A DNA stretch of 64,000 bases from Chitinilyticum aquatile DSM 21506 (lineage in GTDB: Bacteria > Pseudomonadota > Gammaproteobacteria > Burkholderiales > Chitinibacteraceae): positions 186,001-250,000 of the forward strand of contig NZ_AUMS01000007.1 in the NCBI RefSeq assembly GCF_000430805.1, in the 5' to 3' direction. The stretch's first letter is position 1; each line of letters starts with the position of its first letter. Both the position numbers and the translations under genes were made by a program. Below the pieces are notes generated by a model that did no database searches, was not told where the DNA came from, and saw nothing but the letters and a program-made list of their open reading frames with translations. Below are positions 41,874 through 51,129 of this stretch, piece by piece.

Positions 41874-43076
41874 ATGCTGCAACTCGATTTCTACGGCACA
41901 CTGGTTGCCGCCTCGCTGGTTCTGCTGCTTGGCAAGAAACTGGTCGCCCATACACCACCGCTGCGCGCCTATACCATTCCCGAACCCGTGGCTGGCGGCC
42001 TTCTGCTTGCACTGCTGCTACTGGTACTGCACAGCCAGCTCGGTGTTGAAATCCGCTTCGATACCGGCATGCAAACGCCACTGATGCTCGCTTTTTTCGC
42101 CAGCATCGGGCTGAACGCCGATCTGGCCAGCCTGCGCAAGGGCGGGCGCACGGTCGGTATTTTTCTTGGCGTGGTCGTCGGTCTGCTCTTGCTGCAGAAT
42201 GCGCTCGGCATGGCGCTGGCCAGCCTGCTGGGACTCAATCCGCTGTTCGGCCTGCTGGCCGGCTCGATCACGCTTTCCGGTGGTCACGGCACGGGGGCGG
42301 CCTGGAGCGCAGTCTTTACCGAACAGTACGGGCTGGCGTCCGCCAAGGAAATGGCCATTGCCTGCGCCACCTTCGGGCTGGTACTGGGCGGCCTCATCGG
42401 CGGCCCGGTCGCGCGCATTCTGGTCAAGAAAGTGAAAATCCCAGGGGCCGAGCACAATGCGGACGATGTGCCGACCGCCTTCGAGCAGCCGCAGGCAGTC
42501 CGCCTGATCACCACCAGCTCTTTCATCGAAACGCTGGCGCTGATCTCGGTCTGCCTGCTGGCGGGCCATCACCTTGCCGCCAGCCTGAAGGGAACGGCAC
42601 TCGAGCTGCCGACCTTTGTCTGCGTGCTGTTTGTCGGCGTGGTGCTGCGCAACGGTCTGGGTGCACTGGGCTGGTACACCGTGTTCGACCGCGCCGTGTC
42701 GGTGCTCGGCAATGTAAGCCTGTCGCTCTTTCTGGCAATTGCGCTGATGAGCCTGCGTCTGTGGGAGCTCTCCAGCCTTGCACTGCCGATGGTGGTGATC
42801 CTGGCCTCGCAGGCACTGGCAATGGCGCTCTATGCCTCCTTCGTCACCTTCCGGGTGATGGGAAGCAACTACGATGCGGCGGTACTGGCAGCCGGGCATT
42901 GCGGCTTCGGCCTAGGCGCCACGCCCACCGCGATTGCCAACATGCAGGCGGTAACGGATCGCTTCGGCCCCTCCCACCTCGCCTTCCTGATCGTGCCCAT
43001 GGTCGGCGCCTTCTTCATCGACATCGTCAACGCCATCGTCATCAAGCTGTTCATGGCCCTGCCCTTCGTGGGCTAG
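41874..43076 (+). CDS. gltS: sodium/glutamate symporter
   Basis: 400 residues, ten or more membrane helices in two inverted halves. GltS motifs: PEPVAGGLLLALLLL, FFASIGLNADLASLRKGGR, GSITLSGGHGTGAAWSAVF (pore loop 1), and AAVLAAGHCGFGLGATPTAIANMQAVTDRFGPSHLAFLIVPMVGAFFIDIVN (pore loop 2). Imports L-glutamate with Na+. Ends nine bases from the convergent EAL/HDOD gene; no terminator was seen between them. Confidence 0.95.
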   Translation: MLQLDFYGTLVAASLVLLLGKKLVAHTPPLRAYTIPEPVAGGLLLALLLLVLHSQLGVEIRFDTGMQTPLMLAFFASIGLNADLASLRKGGRTVGIFLGVVVGLLLLQNALGMALASLLGLNPLFGLLAGSITLSGGHGTGAAWSAVFTEQYGLASAKEMAIACATFGLVLGGLIGGPVARILVKKVKIPGAEHNADDVPTAFEQPQAVRLITTSSFIETLALISVCLLAGHHLAASLKGTALELPTFVCVLFVGVVLRNGLGALGWYTVFDRAVSVLGNVSLSLFLAIALMSLRLWELSSLALPMVVILASQALAMALYASFVTFRVMGSNYDAAVLAAGHCGFGLGATPTAIANMQAVTDRFGPSHLAFLIVPMVGAFFIDIVNAIVIKLFMALPFVG

Positions 43077-43085
43077 GCTCGGCTC

Positions 43086-44384
43086 TCACTCGGCCAGCGC
43101 GGAAAGTACCCACAGGGTGGCATCCATCTGATGCCTTCCGAATTCGGCCTGCGTGAGCCCACAGGCTGCCAGCAGGTCATCGGGCACGTCGCCATCGCTT
43201 TCACCCGCTTCTGCCAGCTGCAGGAAGGGTGAGAGCGAGGTGGCCTTGCCTGCCAGCGTGTCGATCACTTCGGCCGGCGCGCACAGCTCCTGCAGCAGAA
43301 GACGCCTTGGCACGCGCAGCAGGTAGTCCAGCAGCGAAAACAGCCCGGTCAGGTAGAGCTGCTCGCCGCGCGCGGAAGGCTGCGGGCCACTGCCGCACAA
43401 CTCCATCAGGCGCGCACGCGTCAGCGCGGCTTCCAGCAGGGTATCGTCAAGCGGCTGCGGGTTGCCGCGCGAGAACAGCAGCAGCGACAGCCAGCGGTAT
43501 ACCTTTTCCTGCCCGAGTACGGCCAATGCCTGCTCCAGTCCATGCACCGGATTGGGCAGACCCAGCGCGGCGGAATTTACATAGCGCAGCAGACGCACGC
43601 TGAGTACCGGGTCGCTTTTCAGCCCTTCGGCAATTTCGCCGAAATCGGCGCCGTTTCTGACCAGCGACAGCACATGATTGAGCCGGATGAATTCGGACGG
43701 CAACTGGGCCTGTGTCTCCGCCGGGTTCGTGAAAATCCGGCCACTGATGTAGTTGGCGCCGAGTTGCAGGCCGGCCTCGGCCGCCTCATGGCTGTCAACG
43801 CCGTTGAGCCACAGTTCGGCCCCCGGCGCCAGATTGCGGCATTGCCGGATTTGCTGGCTGAGGCTGGCCAGATCAGGAGAGCTCATTCCCAGCGTGATCA
43901 GCTGCATGCCACGCAGTACTTCGGGCTTCAGCGCCTGCCAGCCATCGGCACTGGCGCCCAGCGCCACGCCATGCTGCTTCAGCCGGGCAAGACTGGCGGA
44001 TACATTGACACCGTCGGCCGGGAAAGCGCCATGCATCACTGCGGTCAGGCGCGTGTGCGGCGTATCGATCAGCTCGGCCAGAAGCGGCAGACTGGTCCAT
44101 TCCAGATCCAGCCAGATGCGGCTGGTGAACTGCCTGAGCGCAACCAGCCTCTCGATTTCATACAGCAGGATTTCCATGTCAAGCTGGCTGTGGCTGAGCG
44201 TTTCACCGGCATGCGGCAGCCGGCGCAGGCTGACGGCATAAGCCACCACACGCCAGTGCCGGTCATAGATCGGGCGGCGGCGCAGCAGGCCGTGTTCAAG
44301 TGCGGGCGGTGCATCTGCTGATGGTGCAGCGGATGCGGGCGTGGGCGCGGGCTTCGCGCGAAACAGGGAAGTAAACCAGTTCAT
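43086..44384 (-). CDS. EAL-like/HDOD signalling protein, phosphodiesterase-inactive
   Basis: 432 residues. Residues 30-230 form an EAL-like domain (LLRRRPIYDRHWRVVAYAVSLR, SRIWLDLEWTSLPLLAELI, LKQHGVALGASADGW). It lacks the EAL and metal-binding acidic motifs, so c-di-GMP hydrolysis is not expected. Residues 235-400 form an HDOD domain (LNHVLSLVRNGADFGEIAEGLKSDPVLSVRLLRYVNSAALGL). This YuxH/CdgJ architecture often influences motility or biofilm. ATG preferred over a GTG 15 bases upstream; neither has a clear ribosome site. Confidence 0.88.
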   Translation of the reverse strand: MNWFTSLFRAKPAPTPASAAPSADAPPALEHGLLRRRPIYDRHWRVVAYAVSLRRLPHAGETLSHSQLDMEILLYEIERLVALRQFTSRIWLDLEWTSLPLLAELIDTPHTRLTAVMHGAFPADGVNVSASLARLKQHGVALGASADGWQALKPEVLRGMQLITLGMSSPDLASLSQQIRQCRNLAPGAELWLNGVDSHEAAEAGLQLGANYISGRIFTNPAETQAQLPSEFIRLNHVLSLVRNGADFGEIAEGLKSDPVLSVRLLRYVNSAALGLPNPVHGLEQALAVLGQEKVYRWLSLLLFSRGNPQPLDDTLLEAALTRARLMELCGSGPQPSARGEQLYLTGLFSLLDYLLRVPRRLLLQELCAPAEVIDTLAGKATSLSPFLQLAEAGESDGDVPDDLLAACGLTQAEFGRHQMDATLWVLSALAE

Positions 44385-44506
44385 GACAGAGATCTGCACA
44401 GGATCGATGCTTCAGCTTAGCCGCTGCCTGCCACACACCAAAAGAAAGCGCAGAAAAAGGCCGTCGCCTCCATCACCGGCAAACCCCAGTCAAACTAAAA
44501 TAAGCA

Positions 44507-44554
44507 GGTATATGCACACAGCCTTTTAATAAAAAGGGCCTTACTGACATACAC
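44507..44554. repeat. GGTAT...ATACC dispersed hairpin repeat, copy G
   Basis: GGTATATGCACACAGCCTTTT, loop AATA, then AAAAGGGCC...GACATAC. Inner stem GCCTTTT/AAAAGG(G)C. Lies behind ppsA, beyond its terminator; the rest of this 291-base gap holds nothing coding. Confidence 0.75.
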
Positions 44555-44611
44555 ATCAATGTATACAAAACAATACATGCCGCAGCGTAGACCGCCACGC
44601 GGATAGGCATG

Positions 44612-44645
44612 AAAAACCCCGGCGGACATCACGTGCCGGCCGGGG
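44612..44645 (-). terminator. Rho-independent terminator of ppsA
   Basis: Minus strand: CCCCGGC, 15-base loop, GCCGGGG, then TTTTTC; begins 30 bases after the ppsA stop. Confidence 0.85.
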
Positions 44646-44675
44646 CTGTCTTGCCATCGCTTGCAAGCAGGGAAA

Positions 44676-47054
44676 TCAGCCCGCCTGCTTTGCACCAGCC
44701 AGGAAGAGCCAGGTCTCAATCACCGTATCCGGATTGAGCGAAATGGTCTCGATACCCTCTTCGACCAGCCACTGCGCGAAATCCGGATGATCCGAAGGGC
44801 CTTGTCCGCAGATGCCGACATACTTGTTCAGCTTGCGGCAGGCCTTGATCGACATCGACAGCATCGCCTTAACCGCGTCGTTGCGCTCGTCAAAGCTGGT
44901 CGACACCGGGCCGCCGGAATCGCGGTCAATCCCGAGCGTGAGCTGCGTCATATCGTTCGAACCGATCGAGAAACCGTCGAAGAACTCGAGGAAGCGCTCG
45001 GCCAGCACGGCATTGGCCGGAATTTCGCACATCATGATGACGCGCAGGCCGTTGTCGCCACGCTTGAGGCCATTGCGCTCCAGCAGCTCGATCACGCACT
45101 CGGCCTCGGTCAGCGTGCGCACGAAGGGGATCATGACCTCGACATTGGTCAGCCCCATCAGGTCGCGCACCTTCTTCACCGCGCGGCATTCCAGCTCGAA
45201 GCAGTCGCGGAAGCTCTTGTCGACATAACGCGCCGCACCACGGAAGCCGATCATCGGGTTTTCTTCGTGCGGCTCGTATTGCGGGCCACCGATCAGATTG
45301 GCGTATTCGTTCGACTTGAAGTCGGACAGGCGCACGATGACCTTCTTCGGCCAGAATGCAGCCGCCAGCGTGGAAATACCCTCGGCCAGCTTGTCGACAT
45401 AGAAATCGATGGCCGAGCGGTAACCAGCGATGCGGCTTTCAATCTGGCCCTTGAGCTCGGGCGCCACATTCGGGTAATCGAGCAGCGCTTTCGGGTGCAC
45501 GCCGATCATGCGGTTGATGATGAACTCCAGCCGCGCCAGACCCACGCCTTCATTGGGCAGCTGGCAGAATTCGAACGCCAGCTCCGGATTGCCGACGTTC
45601 ATCATCAGCTTCACCGGCGGCGTCGGCATGGTCGCTAGCGCCACGTCCATCTTCTCGAATTTCAGCAGGCCCGCGTAGATATTGCCGGTGTCACCCTCGG
45701 AACACGACACGGTGACCTCGTCGCCATCGCGCAGCACGCGGGTGGCGTCGCCGCAGCCGACCACGGCCGGCACGCCCAGTTCACGCGCGATGATCGCGGC
45801 ATGGCAGGTACGGCCACCACGGTTGGTGACAATCGCTGCGGCACGCTTCATCACCGGCTCCCAATCCGGATCGGTCATGTCGGAGACCAGCACGTCACCG
45901 GGCTGCACGCGATCCATCTCGGACACGTCACGGATGATGCGTACCTTGCCCTGGCCGATTTTCTGGCCGATGGCGCGACCTTCGCACAGCACTTCGCCCT
46001 TTTCCAGCAGGCGGAACTTGCTGAGTTTTTCGCTGGCGGCCTCCTGCGATTTCACGGTTTCGGGCCGCGCCTGCAAGATATACAGCTTGCCATCGATGCC
46101 GTCGCGGCCCCATTCGATATCCATCGGGCGGTCATAATGCTCTTCGATGGTCAGCGCGTAGCGGGCAAGCTCTTCGACCTCCGAGTCGGAAATCGAGAAC
46201 TGCATGCGATCCGCTTGCGGCACCTCGATGGTCTTCACCGACTTGCCGGCAACGGCTTCGCGGTCGAATTCCATTTTCAGTGCCTTGCCGCCGAGGTGGC
46301 GGCGCACGATGGCCGGACGACCGGCACGCAGTGTCGGTTTGTGCACATAGAATTCGTCCGGATTGACGGCGCCCTGCACCACGGTTTCACCCAGACCGTA
46401 CGAGGCGGTGACGAACACCACCTGGTCGAAGCCGGTTTCGGTATCGATCGAGAACATCACGCCGGCCGCGCCACAGTCCGAGCGCACCATGCGCTGGATG
46501 CCGGCCGACAGGGCGACAAGCTTGTGATCAAAGCCCTTGTGCACGCGGTAGGCAATCGCCCGGTCGTTGTAGAGCGAAGCAAACACGTGCTTGATGGCGT
46601 CCAGCACGTTCTGGTAGCCGACGATATTGAGGAAGGTTTCCTGCTGGCCGGCAAAGGATGCATCCGGCAGGTCTTCGGCGGTGGCCGACGAACGCACGGC
46701 AACGGTGACTTCGCCGTTCCCGAAGGCTGCGTAGTGTTCGGCAATTTCCTGCTCCAGCTGCGCCGGGAATGGCGTGGCAACAATCCAGTCGCGGATCTGC
46801 TTGCCAACGCGCGCCAGCTCCTTCACGTCATCGACATCAAGGCCGGCCAGCGCAGCATCGATGCGATCGGCCAGCCCTTCGTGGGCCAGAAACACGCGAT
46901 ACGCCTGCGCCGTGGTGGCAAAGCCCCCCGGCACGCGCACGCCCTTCGCGGTCAGTTGCGAAATCATTTCGCCAAGGGAGGCATTCTTGCCGCCTACGGT
47001 TTCCACATCGTGCATGCGCAATTGCGCGAAATCGACTACATAGCGTTCGGACAT
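44676..47054 (-). CDS. ppsA: phosphoenolpyruvate synthase
   Basis: Makes PEP from pyruvate and ATP for gluconeogenesis. 792 residues: N-terminal ATP-grasp/PPDK domain ([16 protein letters not shown]), central swivelling domain with the phospho-His in [23 protein letters not shown] (near residue 420), and C-terminal PEP/pyruvate barrel ([39 protein letters not shown]). Divergent from ppsR, its bifunctional regulator, a conserved pairing. A TTGACA (47113-47118 on the minus strand) may serve as -35. Confidence 0.96.
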   Translation of the reverse strand: MSERYVVDFAQLRMHDVETVGGKNASLGEMISQLTAKGVRVPGGFATTAQAYRVFLAHEGLADRIDAALAGLDVDDVKELARVGKQIRDWIVATPFPAQLEQEIAEHYAAFGNGEVTVAVRSSATAEDLPDASFAGQQETFLNIVGYQNVLDAIKHVFASLYNDRAIAYRVHKGFDHKLVALSAGIQRMVRSDCGAAGVMFSIDTETGFDQVVFVTASYGLGETVVQGAVNPDEFYVHKPTLRAGRPAIVRRHLGGKALKMEFDREAVAGKSVKTIEVPQADRMQFSISDSEVEELARYALTIEEHYDRPMDIEWGRDGIDGKLYILQARPETVKSQEAASEKLSKFRLLEKGEVLCEGRAIGQKIGQGKVRIIRDVSEMDRVQPGDVLVSDMTDPDWEPVMKRAAAIVTNRGGRTCHAAIIARELGVPAVVGCGDATRVLRDGDEVTVSCSEGDTGNIYAGLLKFEKMDVALATMPTPPVKLMMNVGNPELAFEFCQLPNEGVGLARLEFIINRMIGVHPKALLDYPNVAPELKGQIESRIAGYRSAIDFYVDKLAEGISTLAAAFWPKKVIVRLSDFKSNEYANLIGGPQYEPHEENPMIGFRGAARYVDKSFRDCFELECRAVKKVRDLMGLTNVEVMIPFVRTLTEAECVIELLERNGLKRGDNGLRVIMMCEIPANAVLAERFLEFFDGFSIGSNDMTQLTLGIDRDSGGPVSTSFDERNDAVKAMLSMSIKACRKLNKYVGICGQGPSDHPDFAQWLVEEGIETISLNPDTVIETWLFLAGAKQAG

Positions 47055-47390
47055 CTCAGGGCCTCATCGTACGGTTTTATTTTGTATGGTTTGCTGCAGC
47101 GCAATAACGCAGTGTCAATTCTAGGCAATCAGACCATAACGCCAAGTCAGGACAAGACCTTACATCCGATCAGCCACCGCGCATGCCAGCACAGAAGCAG
47201 GCCCGGTGCAGTCTTTGCCGCACCATCACCCCTTCATGTTTCCGATTGTGCGCGAGCAGTGATTATCAATGTCGTGCGCAATGTAATTTATCGTCATAAA
47301 TCGCAACGCAATCACCGGGACACCGGACAAGGCGGCAAACATCAACCACAATGTAATTCGCTCCCCTTTTCCTGCCGCCAGGAGGCGCCC
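47055..47390. promoter_or_regulatory. ppsA-ppsR divergent regulatory gap
   Basis: 336 bases. Contains a direct repeat CAATGTAATT (47279-47288 and 47349-47358, 70 bases apart) and the dyad ATTTAT-CGTC-ATAAAT (47286-47301). No coding sequence. These are candidate binding sites for a regulator of the PEP synthase system. Confidence 0.4.
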
Positions 47391-48209
47391 ATGCGCAGAA
47401 GCGTATTCTTCATTTCCGACCGCACCGGGATCACCTCGGAAATTCTCGGCCACTCGCTACTTTCGCAGTTCGAGGATGTCGAGTTTCACCGCATCACGAT
47501 GCCCTTTGTCGACACGCCGGAAAAGGCCGACCAGGTGGCGCTGGAAATCCGCAAGCATGCCGTGATCGATGGCTGCCGGCCCATTGTGTTCAGCACGATC
47601 TGCGACCCGGAACTGCGCGCCCGCATCCATGTGGCCGACGCCCAGATCATCGACTTTCTGGAGCGCTTCATCGGCCCTCTGGAAGACGAACTGGGAGTGA
47701 AATCATCCCACACGGTCGGCAAGACCCACGCGATTACCAATTACGACGAATACAAGAACCGGATTGACGCGGTCAATTTCGCCATCAACCATGATGACGG
47801 CCTGCTGCCACGCGATCTGGCCGAAGCCGACCTTATCCTTGTGGGCGTTTCGCGTTGCGGCAAGACCCCCACCTGCCTTTACATGGCGCTGCAATTCGGC
47901 CTGAAAGCGGCCAATTACCCGCTCACTCCGGAAGATTTCGGCAACCATACGCTGCCGAGGCTGTTGCTCCCCTACCGCAGCAAGCTCTTCGGACTGACCA
48001 TCGATCCCGAGCGCCTCGCGCAGATCCGCGCCGAACGCAAACCCGACAGCAAGTACTGTTCACTGGAGAGCTGCCAGTTCGAAGTCGCCGAAGCGGAAGC
48101 ACTGCTGCGCCACGTCAGCGTGCCCTATCTCAACACGACCCGCATGTCGATCGAGGAACTTGCCACCACCATCATGCACCGCGCAGGTCTTAGCCGCCGG
48201 ACTTACTGA
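47391..48209 (+). CDS. ppsR: PEP synthase regulatory protein (kinase/pyrophosphorylase, DUF299)
   Basis: 272 residues. Starts RSVFFISDRTGITSEILGHSLLSQF; P-loop-like GVSRCGKTPTCLYMALQFGLKAANYPLTPEDF at residues 150-182. It phosphorylates PpsA on a Thr with ADP and removes the phosphate with Pi, switching PEP synthase off and on. CAGGAGG precedes the ATG by five bases, and the frame upstream has no conserved sequence. Confidence 0.95.
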   Translation: MRRSVFFISDRTGITSEILGHSLLSQFEDVEFHRITMPFVDTPEKADQVALEIRKHAVIDGCRPIVFSTICDPELRARIHVADAQIIDFLERFIGPLEDELGVKSSHTVGKTHAITNYDEYKNRIDAVNFAINHDDGLLPRDLAEADLILVGVSRCGKTPTCLYMALQFGLKAANYPLTPEDFGNHTLPRLLLPYRSKLFGLTIDPERLAQIRAERKPDSKYCSLESCQFEVAEAEALLRHVSVPYLNTTRMSIEELATTIMHRAGLSRRTY

Positions 48210-48370
48210 GAACCTGCTCATGCCCCTTCTTGCCAGCGAGAAGCCATAAATCGGTTTCTGGCAGACACTGTTGCCGGACAGCGGCTTGCTGCGGCGTTCA
48301 GCTTTCGTATCAGGTGGCGACGCGTTAGAATCGCAGCTTTGTCGCTCCCTGCAACCCGGAAAGCCCACGC

Positions 48371-49117
48371 ATGAACCAGCGCAGTGCAGAAATCACCTTG
48401 TTCGAATTCAAGAGTGTCGGGCTGAACGTCCTTTCCTTCGTACCGGTAACACTGAACAGCAGCGAACTGGAAAAAGCCCTGCTCGACAAGCTGGGCCGCG
48501 GGCCGCACTTCCTGTCCGGCTCACAGCTGGCGATTGATTTCGACGCGTTGCCGGAAATTCCGTCAGCCATCGACGTTGCTGCGACCATTGCACTGCTGAA
48601 GCAGTTCGACCTGCAGGCCGTGCTGTGCAAGGGCGGCAACAGCGAACAGCAAAAGGCGGCACACGAAGCCGGCCTGATTGTCCTGAACAATGACAGCATC
48701 ACGACAAGCCACGCCGTGTCCCAGCCTGCCAGCGCGCCTGCCGAGCCAGCCACTGCTGCGCCTGGCAACAGCCCGGCGCCGGCACTGATCATCAGCCGCC
48801 CGGTACGCACGGGCCAGCAGGTTTATGCGCGTGGCGGAGATCTGATCGTCACCGCGCTGGTTTCCGCCGGTGCCGAACTGATTGCCGACGGCAACATCCA
48901 TGTCTATGCGCCCCTGCGCGGACGCGCCTTGGCCGGCGCACGCGGCGATACACAGGCGCGCGTTTTCACGACCTGCATGGAGGCTGAACTGGTTTCGATT
49001 GCCGGTGTATACCGCACGCTGGACGAATCGCTGCCGGACAGCATCCGCAGCCAGCCGGGCCAGGTTTATCTGGAGCAGGACAAGCTCGTCATTACATCAC
49101 TGAGCGGCACGAACTGA
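48371..49117 (+). CDS. minC: septum site-determining protein MinC
   Basis: 248 residues. N-terminal MinC domain (LFEFKSVGLNVLSFVPVTLNSSELEKALLDKL), Pro/Ala linker near 118-140, C-terminal beta-helix (VRTGQQVYARGGDLIVTALVSAGAELIADGNIHVYAPLRGRALAGARGDTQARVF). Inhibits FtsZ assembly away from midcell. First gene of minC-minD-minE; GGAAA lies seven bases before the ATG. A TAGAAT at 48326-48331 could be the -10 box. Confidence 0.95.
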   Translation: MNQRSAEITLFEFKSVGLNVLSFVPVTLNSSELEKALLDKLGRGPHFLSGSQLAIDFDALPEIPSAIDVAATIALLKQFDLQAVLCKGGNSEQQKAAHEAGLIVLNNDSITTSHAVSQPASAPAEPATAAPGNSPAPALIISRPVRTGQQVYARGGDLIVTALVSAGAELIADGNIHVYAPLRGRALAGARGDTQARVFTTCMEAELVSIAGVYRTLDESLPDSIRSQPGQVYLEQDKLVITSLSGTN

Positions 49118-49164
49118 CCGCCAGCACACAACAACCGAATTCAATTTACCCAGAGGAAATGCAA

Positions 49165-49974
49165 GTGGCAAAAATCGTTGTCGTGACTTCCGGCAAGGGC
49201 GGCGTGGGCAAGACGACCACCAGCGCCAGCTTTGCCTCCGGCCTTGCCCTGCGCGGTTTCAAGACCGCCGTAATCGACTTTGACGTGGGCCTGCGCAATC
49301 TCGACCTGATCATGGGCTGCGAGCGCCGCGTGGTGTACGACTTCGTCAACGTCATCCAGGGTGAAGCCTCGCTGAAGCAGGCGCTGATCAAGGACAAGCA
49401 CTGCGACAACCTCTACATCTTGCCGGCCTCGCAAACCCGCGACAAGGAAGCGCTTTCCAAGGAAGGCGTCGAAAAGGTGCTCAAGGAACTGGAGCATGAC
49501 GGCTTTGACTACATCATCTGCGACAGCCCGGCCGGCATCGAAACCGGCGCTTTCCTCGCGCTGTATTTTGCCGAAGAAGCCGTCGTCGTCACCAACCCGG
49601 AAGTCAGCTCGGTACGCGATTCCGACCGCATCATCGGCATCCTTGACGCCAAGTCGAAAAAGGCCGAAGAAGGCGGCACGGTGAAAACCCACCTGCTGAT
49701 CACCCGCTACAGCCCCAAGCGCGTCGATAGCGGCGAAATGCTGTCGCTCGACGACGTGCAGCATCTGCTGCGCATTCCGCTGATCGGCATCATTCCGGAA
49801 TCGGAAAGCGTGCTGCAGGCATCGAACGCCGGCAACCCGGCCATCCACCTCACAGGCTCTGACGTCTCCGAATCCTACAAGGACGTCGTTGCCCGCTTCC
49901 TTGGCGAAGACAAGCCGCTGCGCTTCATCGAAGTACCCAAACAGCCGTTCTGGAAACGGCTGTTCGGAGGTTGA
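49165..49974 (+). CDS. minD: septum site-determining ATPase MinD
   Basis: 269 residues. Deviant Walker [13 protein letters not shown] at the N-terminus, [27 protein letters not shown], and the C-terminal membrane-targeting amphipathic helix (FWKRLFGG). Recruits MinC to the membrane and oscillates with MinE. The start chosen is GTG (encoding [13 protein letters not shown]): AGAGGA lies seven bases before it, but only two bases before the ATG six bases upstream. The GTG also gives the family's normal N-terminus. Confidence 0.95.
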   Translation: MAKIVVVTSGKGGVGKTTTSASFASGLALRGFKTAVIDFDVGLRNLDLIMGCERRVVYDFVNVIQGEASLKQALIKDKHCDNLYILPASQTRDKEALSKEGVEKVLKELEHDGFDYIICDSPAGIETGAFLALYFAEEAVVVTNPEVSSVRDSDRIIGILDAKSKKAEEGGTVKTHLLITRYSPKRVDSGEMLSLDDVQHLLRIPLIGIIPESESVLQASNAGNPAIHLTGSDVSESYKDVVARFLGEDKPLRFIEVPKQPFWKRLFGG

Positions 49975-49976
49975 AC

Positions 49977-50237
49977 ATGTCGATTCTGAGTTATTTTTTC
50001 GGTGAAAAGAAAAAGACCGCCTCGGTCGCACGCGAGCGCCTGCAGATCATTCTGGCGCACGAACGCGCCGGCCGCAGCGCCCCCGATTACCTGCCGCAAC
50101 TGCAGAAAGAGCTGATCGAGGTCATTTCGAAGTATGTCTCGATCAACCCGGAAGACATCAAGGTCCAGCTCGACAAGAAGGACGATTTTGAAGTCCTCGA
50201 AGTCAATATCGTGCTGCCGGAAAACAAGCCCCGCTAA
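49977..50237 (+). CDS. minE: cell division topological specificity factor MinE
   Basis: 86 residues. N-terminal membrane/MinD-binding region ([29 protein letters not shown]) and the beta-rich dimer domain ([36 protein letters not shown]). Drives pole-to-pole oscillation of MinD. CGGAGG lies six bases before the ATG, inside the end of minD. Confidence 0.95.
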   Translation: MSILSYFFGEKKKTASVARERLQIILAHERAGRSAPDYLPQLQKELIEVISKYVSINPEDIKVQLDKKDDFEVLEVNIVLPENKPR

Positions 50238-50263
50238 CGCGACGGCCCGGCCGCAACACCACC

Positions 50264-50304
50264 GCCACAGCCCCGGCCAGCCCGGCGCTGTGGCTTGGCT
50301 TTTT
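50264..50304 (+). terminator. probable terminator behind minCDE
   Basis: GCCACAGC and GCTGTGGC (eight pairs) around a 15-base GC-rich loop, then TTGGCTTTTT, 27 bases after the minE stop and just before map. Confidence 0.55.
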
Positions 50305-50318
50305 ATAAGGTTAGCGCC

Positions 50319-51128
50319 ATGAGCATCATCATCAAGACGGCAGAAGACATTGCAAAAATGCGCATTGCCGGCAAGCTTGCATCCGAAGTCCTCGATTACA
50401 TCACGCCTTTCGTACAGCCCGGCGTCACGACGGGCGAGCTTGACCGCCTGTGCCATGACTATATGGTCAATGTGCAGGGCAGCATTCCGGCACCGCTGAA
50501 CTACTGCCCGCCCGGCTACATTCCCTACCCGAAATCGATCTGCACCTCGGTGAACCAGGTGATCTGCCACGGCATTCCGGGTGACAAACCGCTGAAAAAT
50601 GGTGACATCGTCAACCTAGACATCACCGTCATCAAGGATGGCTATCACGGCGATACCAGCCGCACCTTCATGGTCGGTGATGCGGTGTCTTCCCATGCGA
50701 AGCGTCTGGTACAGGTCACTTTTGACTGCATGTGGATCGGCATCGACCAGGTTCGCCCCGGCGCACGCCTTGGCGACATTGGCGCGGCCATCCAGAAATA
50801 CGCGGAAAAAGCCGGCTATTCGGTCGTGCGCGAATTCTGCGGCCATGGCATCGGCCAGGGCTTCCATGAGGAACCGCAAGTACTGCATTACGGCCGCCCC
50901 GGCACCGGCGTCGAGCTGGTGCCGGGCATGATTTTCACCATCGAACCAATGATCAACGCGGGAAAACGCGAAATCAAGCAGATGAACGATGGCTGGACCA
51001 TCGTGACCAAGGATCGCTCGCTGTCGGCGCAATGGGAGCATACCCTGGTTGTCACCGACACCGGCTACGAGGTATTGACCGTTTCCGCAGGCACACCAAT
51101 GCGTCCGGAAAAATACCTGCTAGGGTAA
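50319..51128 (+). CDS. map: methionine aminopeptidase, type I
   Basis: 269 residues. Metal ligands in NLDITVIKDGYHGDTSRTF (two Asp), FCGHGIGQGFHEEP (His), FTIEPMI (Glu) and QWEHTLVV (Glu). Removes the initiator Met from nascent proteins. AAGG lies eight bases before the ATG. glnD begins one base after the stop, so the two are translationally linked. Confidence 0.96.
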   Translation: MSIIIKTAEDIAKMRIAGKLASEVLDYITPFVQPGVTTGELDRLCHDYMVNVQGSIPAPLNYCPPGYIPYPKSICTSVNQVICHGIPGDKPLKNGDIVNLDITVIKDGYHGDTSRTFMVGDAVSSHAKRLVQVTFDCMWIGIDQVRPGARLGDIGAAIQKYAEKAGYSVVREFCGHGIGQGFHEEPQVLHYGRPGTGVELVPGMIFTIEPMINAGKREIKQMNDGWTIVTKDRSLSAQWEHTLVVTDTGYEVLTVSAGTPMRPEKYLLG

Positions 51129-51129
51129 T

